A DNA stretch of 6,229 nt. Origin: GCA-2719315 sp964448645 (GTDB lineage Bacteria > Bacteroidota > Bacteroidia > Flavobacteriales > Flavobacteriaceae). Within the stretch, counting starts at the first letter, position 1. Each line of letters starts with the position of its first letter. Of the stretch, positions 6,215 to 6,229 are shown piece by piece. Made by a program: the position numbers and the translations under genes. The stretch spans positions 1 through 6,229 of the forward strand of contig CAYUZY010000107.1 of NCBI GenBank assembly GCA_964448645.1, in the 5' to 3' direction. Below the pieces are notes generated by a model. That model had not been told where the DNA came from. It saw only the letters and a list, made by a program, of their open reading frames with translations, and ran no database searches.

Positions 6215-6229
6215 TAAAAAAAATTCAGT

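Noticed and set aside
1..6229. Search for mobile elements, defence genes, CRISPR repeats, tRNAs or a novel multi-gene system
   Set aside because: Every stretch is accounted for by recognisable housekeeping genes with short gaps. I saw no direct-repeat array, transposase or tRNA-like cloverleaf, and no unrecognised complete gene.

Overview
The window is a gene-dense piece of a very AT-rich bacterial chromosome (roughly 25-30% GC by eye). It most likely comes from a marine or host-associated member of the Bacteroidota, class Flavobacteriia. The protein sequences resemble flavobacterial orthologues as I remember them, especially Map, RsgA, the aminotransferase and the N-terminus of the methyltransferase. 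No gene has a recognisable Shine-Dalgarno sequence. The one divergent promoter region fits the Bacteroidota -33 TTG / -7 TAnnTTTG pattern rather than the E. coli consensus. All six complete genes end in TAA.

Layout: (1) positions 1-2518, minus strand, is a probable three-gene operon read right to left: gpmI (phosphoglycerate mutase), map (methionine aminopeptidase) and the first 52 codons of a SAM-dependent methyltransferase cut by the window edge. (2) 2519-2607 is an 89-bp divergent promoter region. (3) 2608-3991, plus strand, is rsgA (ribosome small-subunit GTPase, TTG start) followed 4 bp later by dtd (D-aminoacyl-tRNA deacylase). (4) 3994-6214, minus strand, holds a class I/II PLP aminotransferase (AspC-like) and, 22 bp downstream of it, murB (peptidoglycan precursor synthesis). 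dtd and murB converge with only 2 bp between their stop codons. No stretch above 300 bp lacks a gene. I see no tRNA, rRNA, CRISPR array, insertion sequence, integrase or phage gene.

Functionally this is housekeeping: lower glycolysis (GpmI), protein maturation (Map), 30S ribosome maturation (RsgA), translation quality control (Dtd), amino-acid metabolism (aminotransferase) and cell-wall synthesis (MurB). The gene pairs are linked by compact spacing more than by an obvious shared pathway.

I do not see a previously undescribed system here. The strongest anomaly is in Map: the fifth, metal-bridging glutamate (E235 in E. coli numbering) reads as alanine 234, while the other four metal ligands are intact. 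Smaller points are the TTG start of rsgA almost on top of its predicted promoter, weak hairpins at two gene ends with similar arms, and the 2-bp convergent junction.
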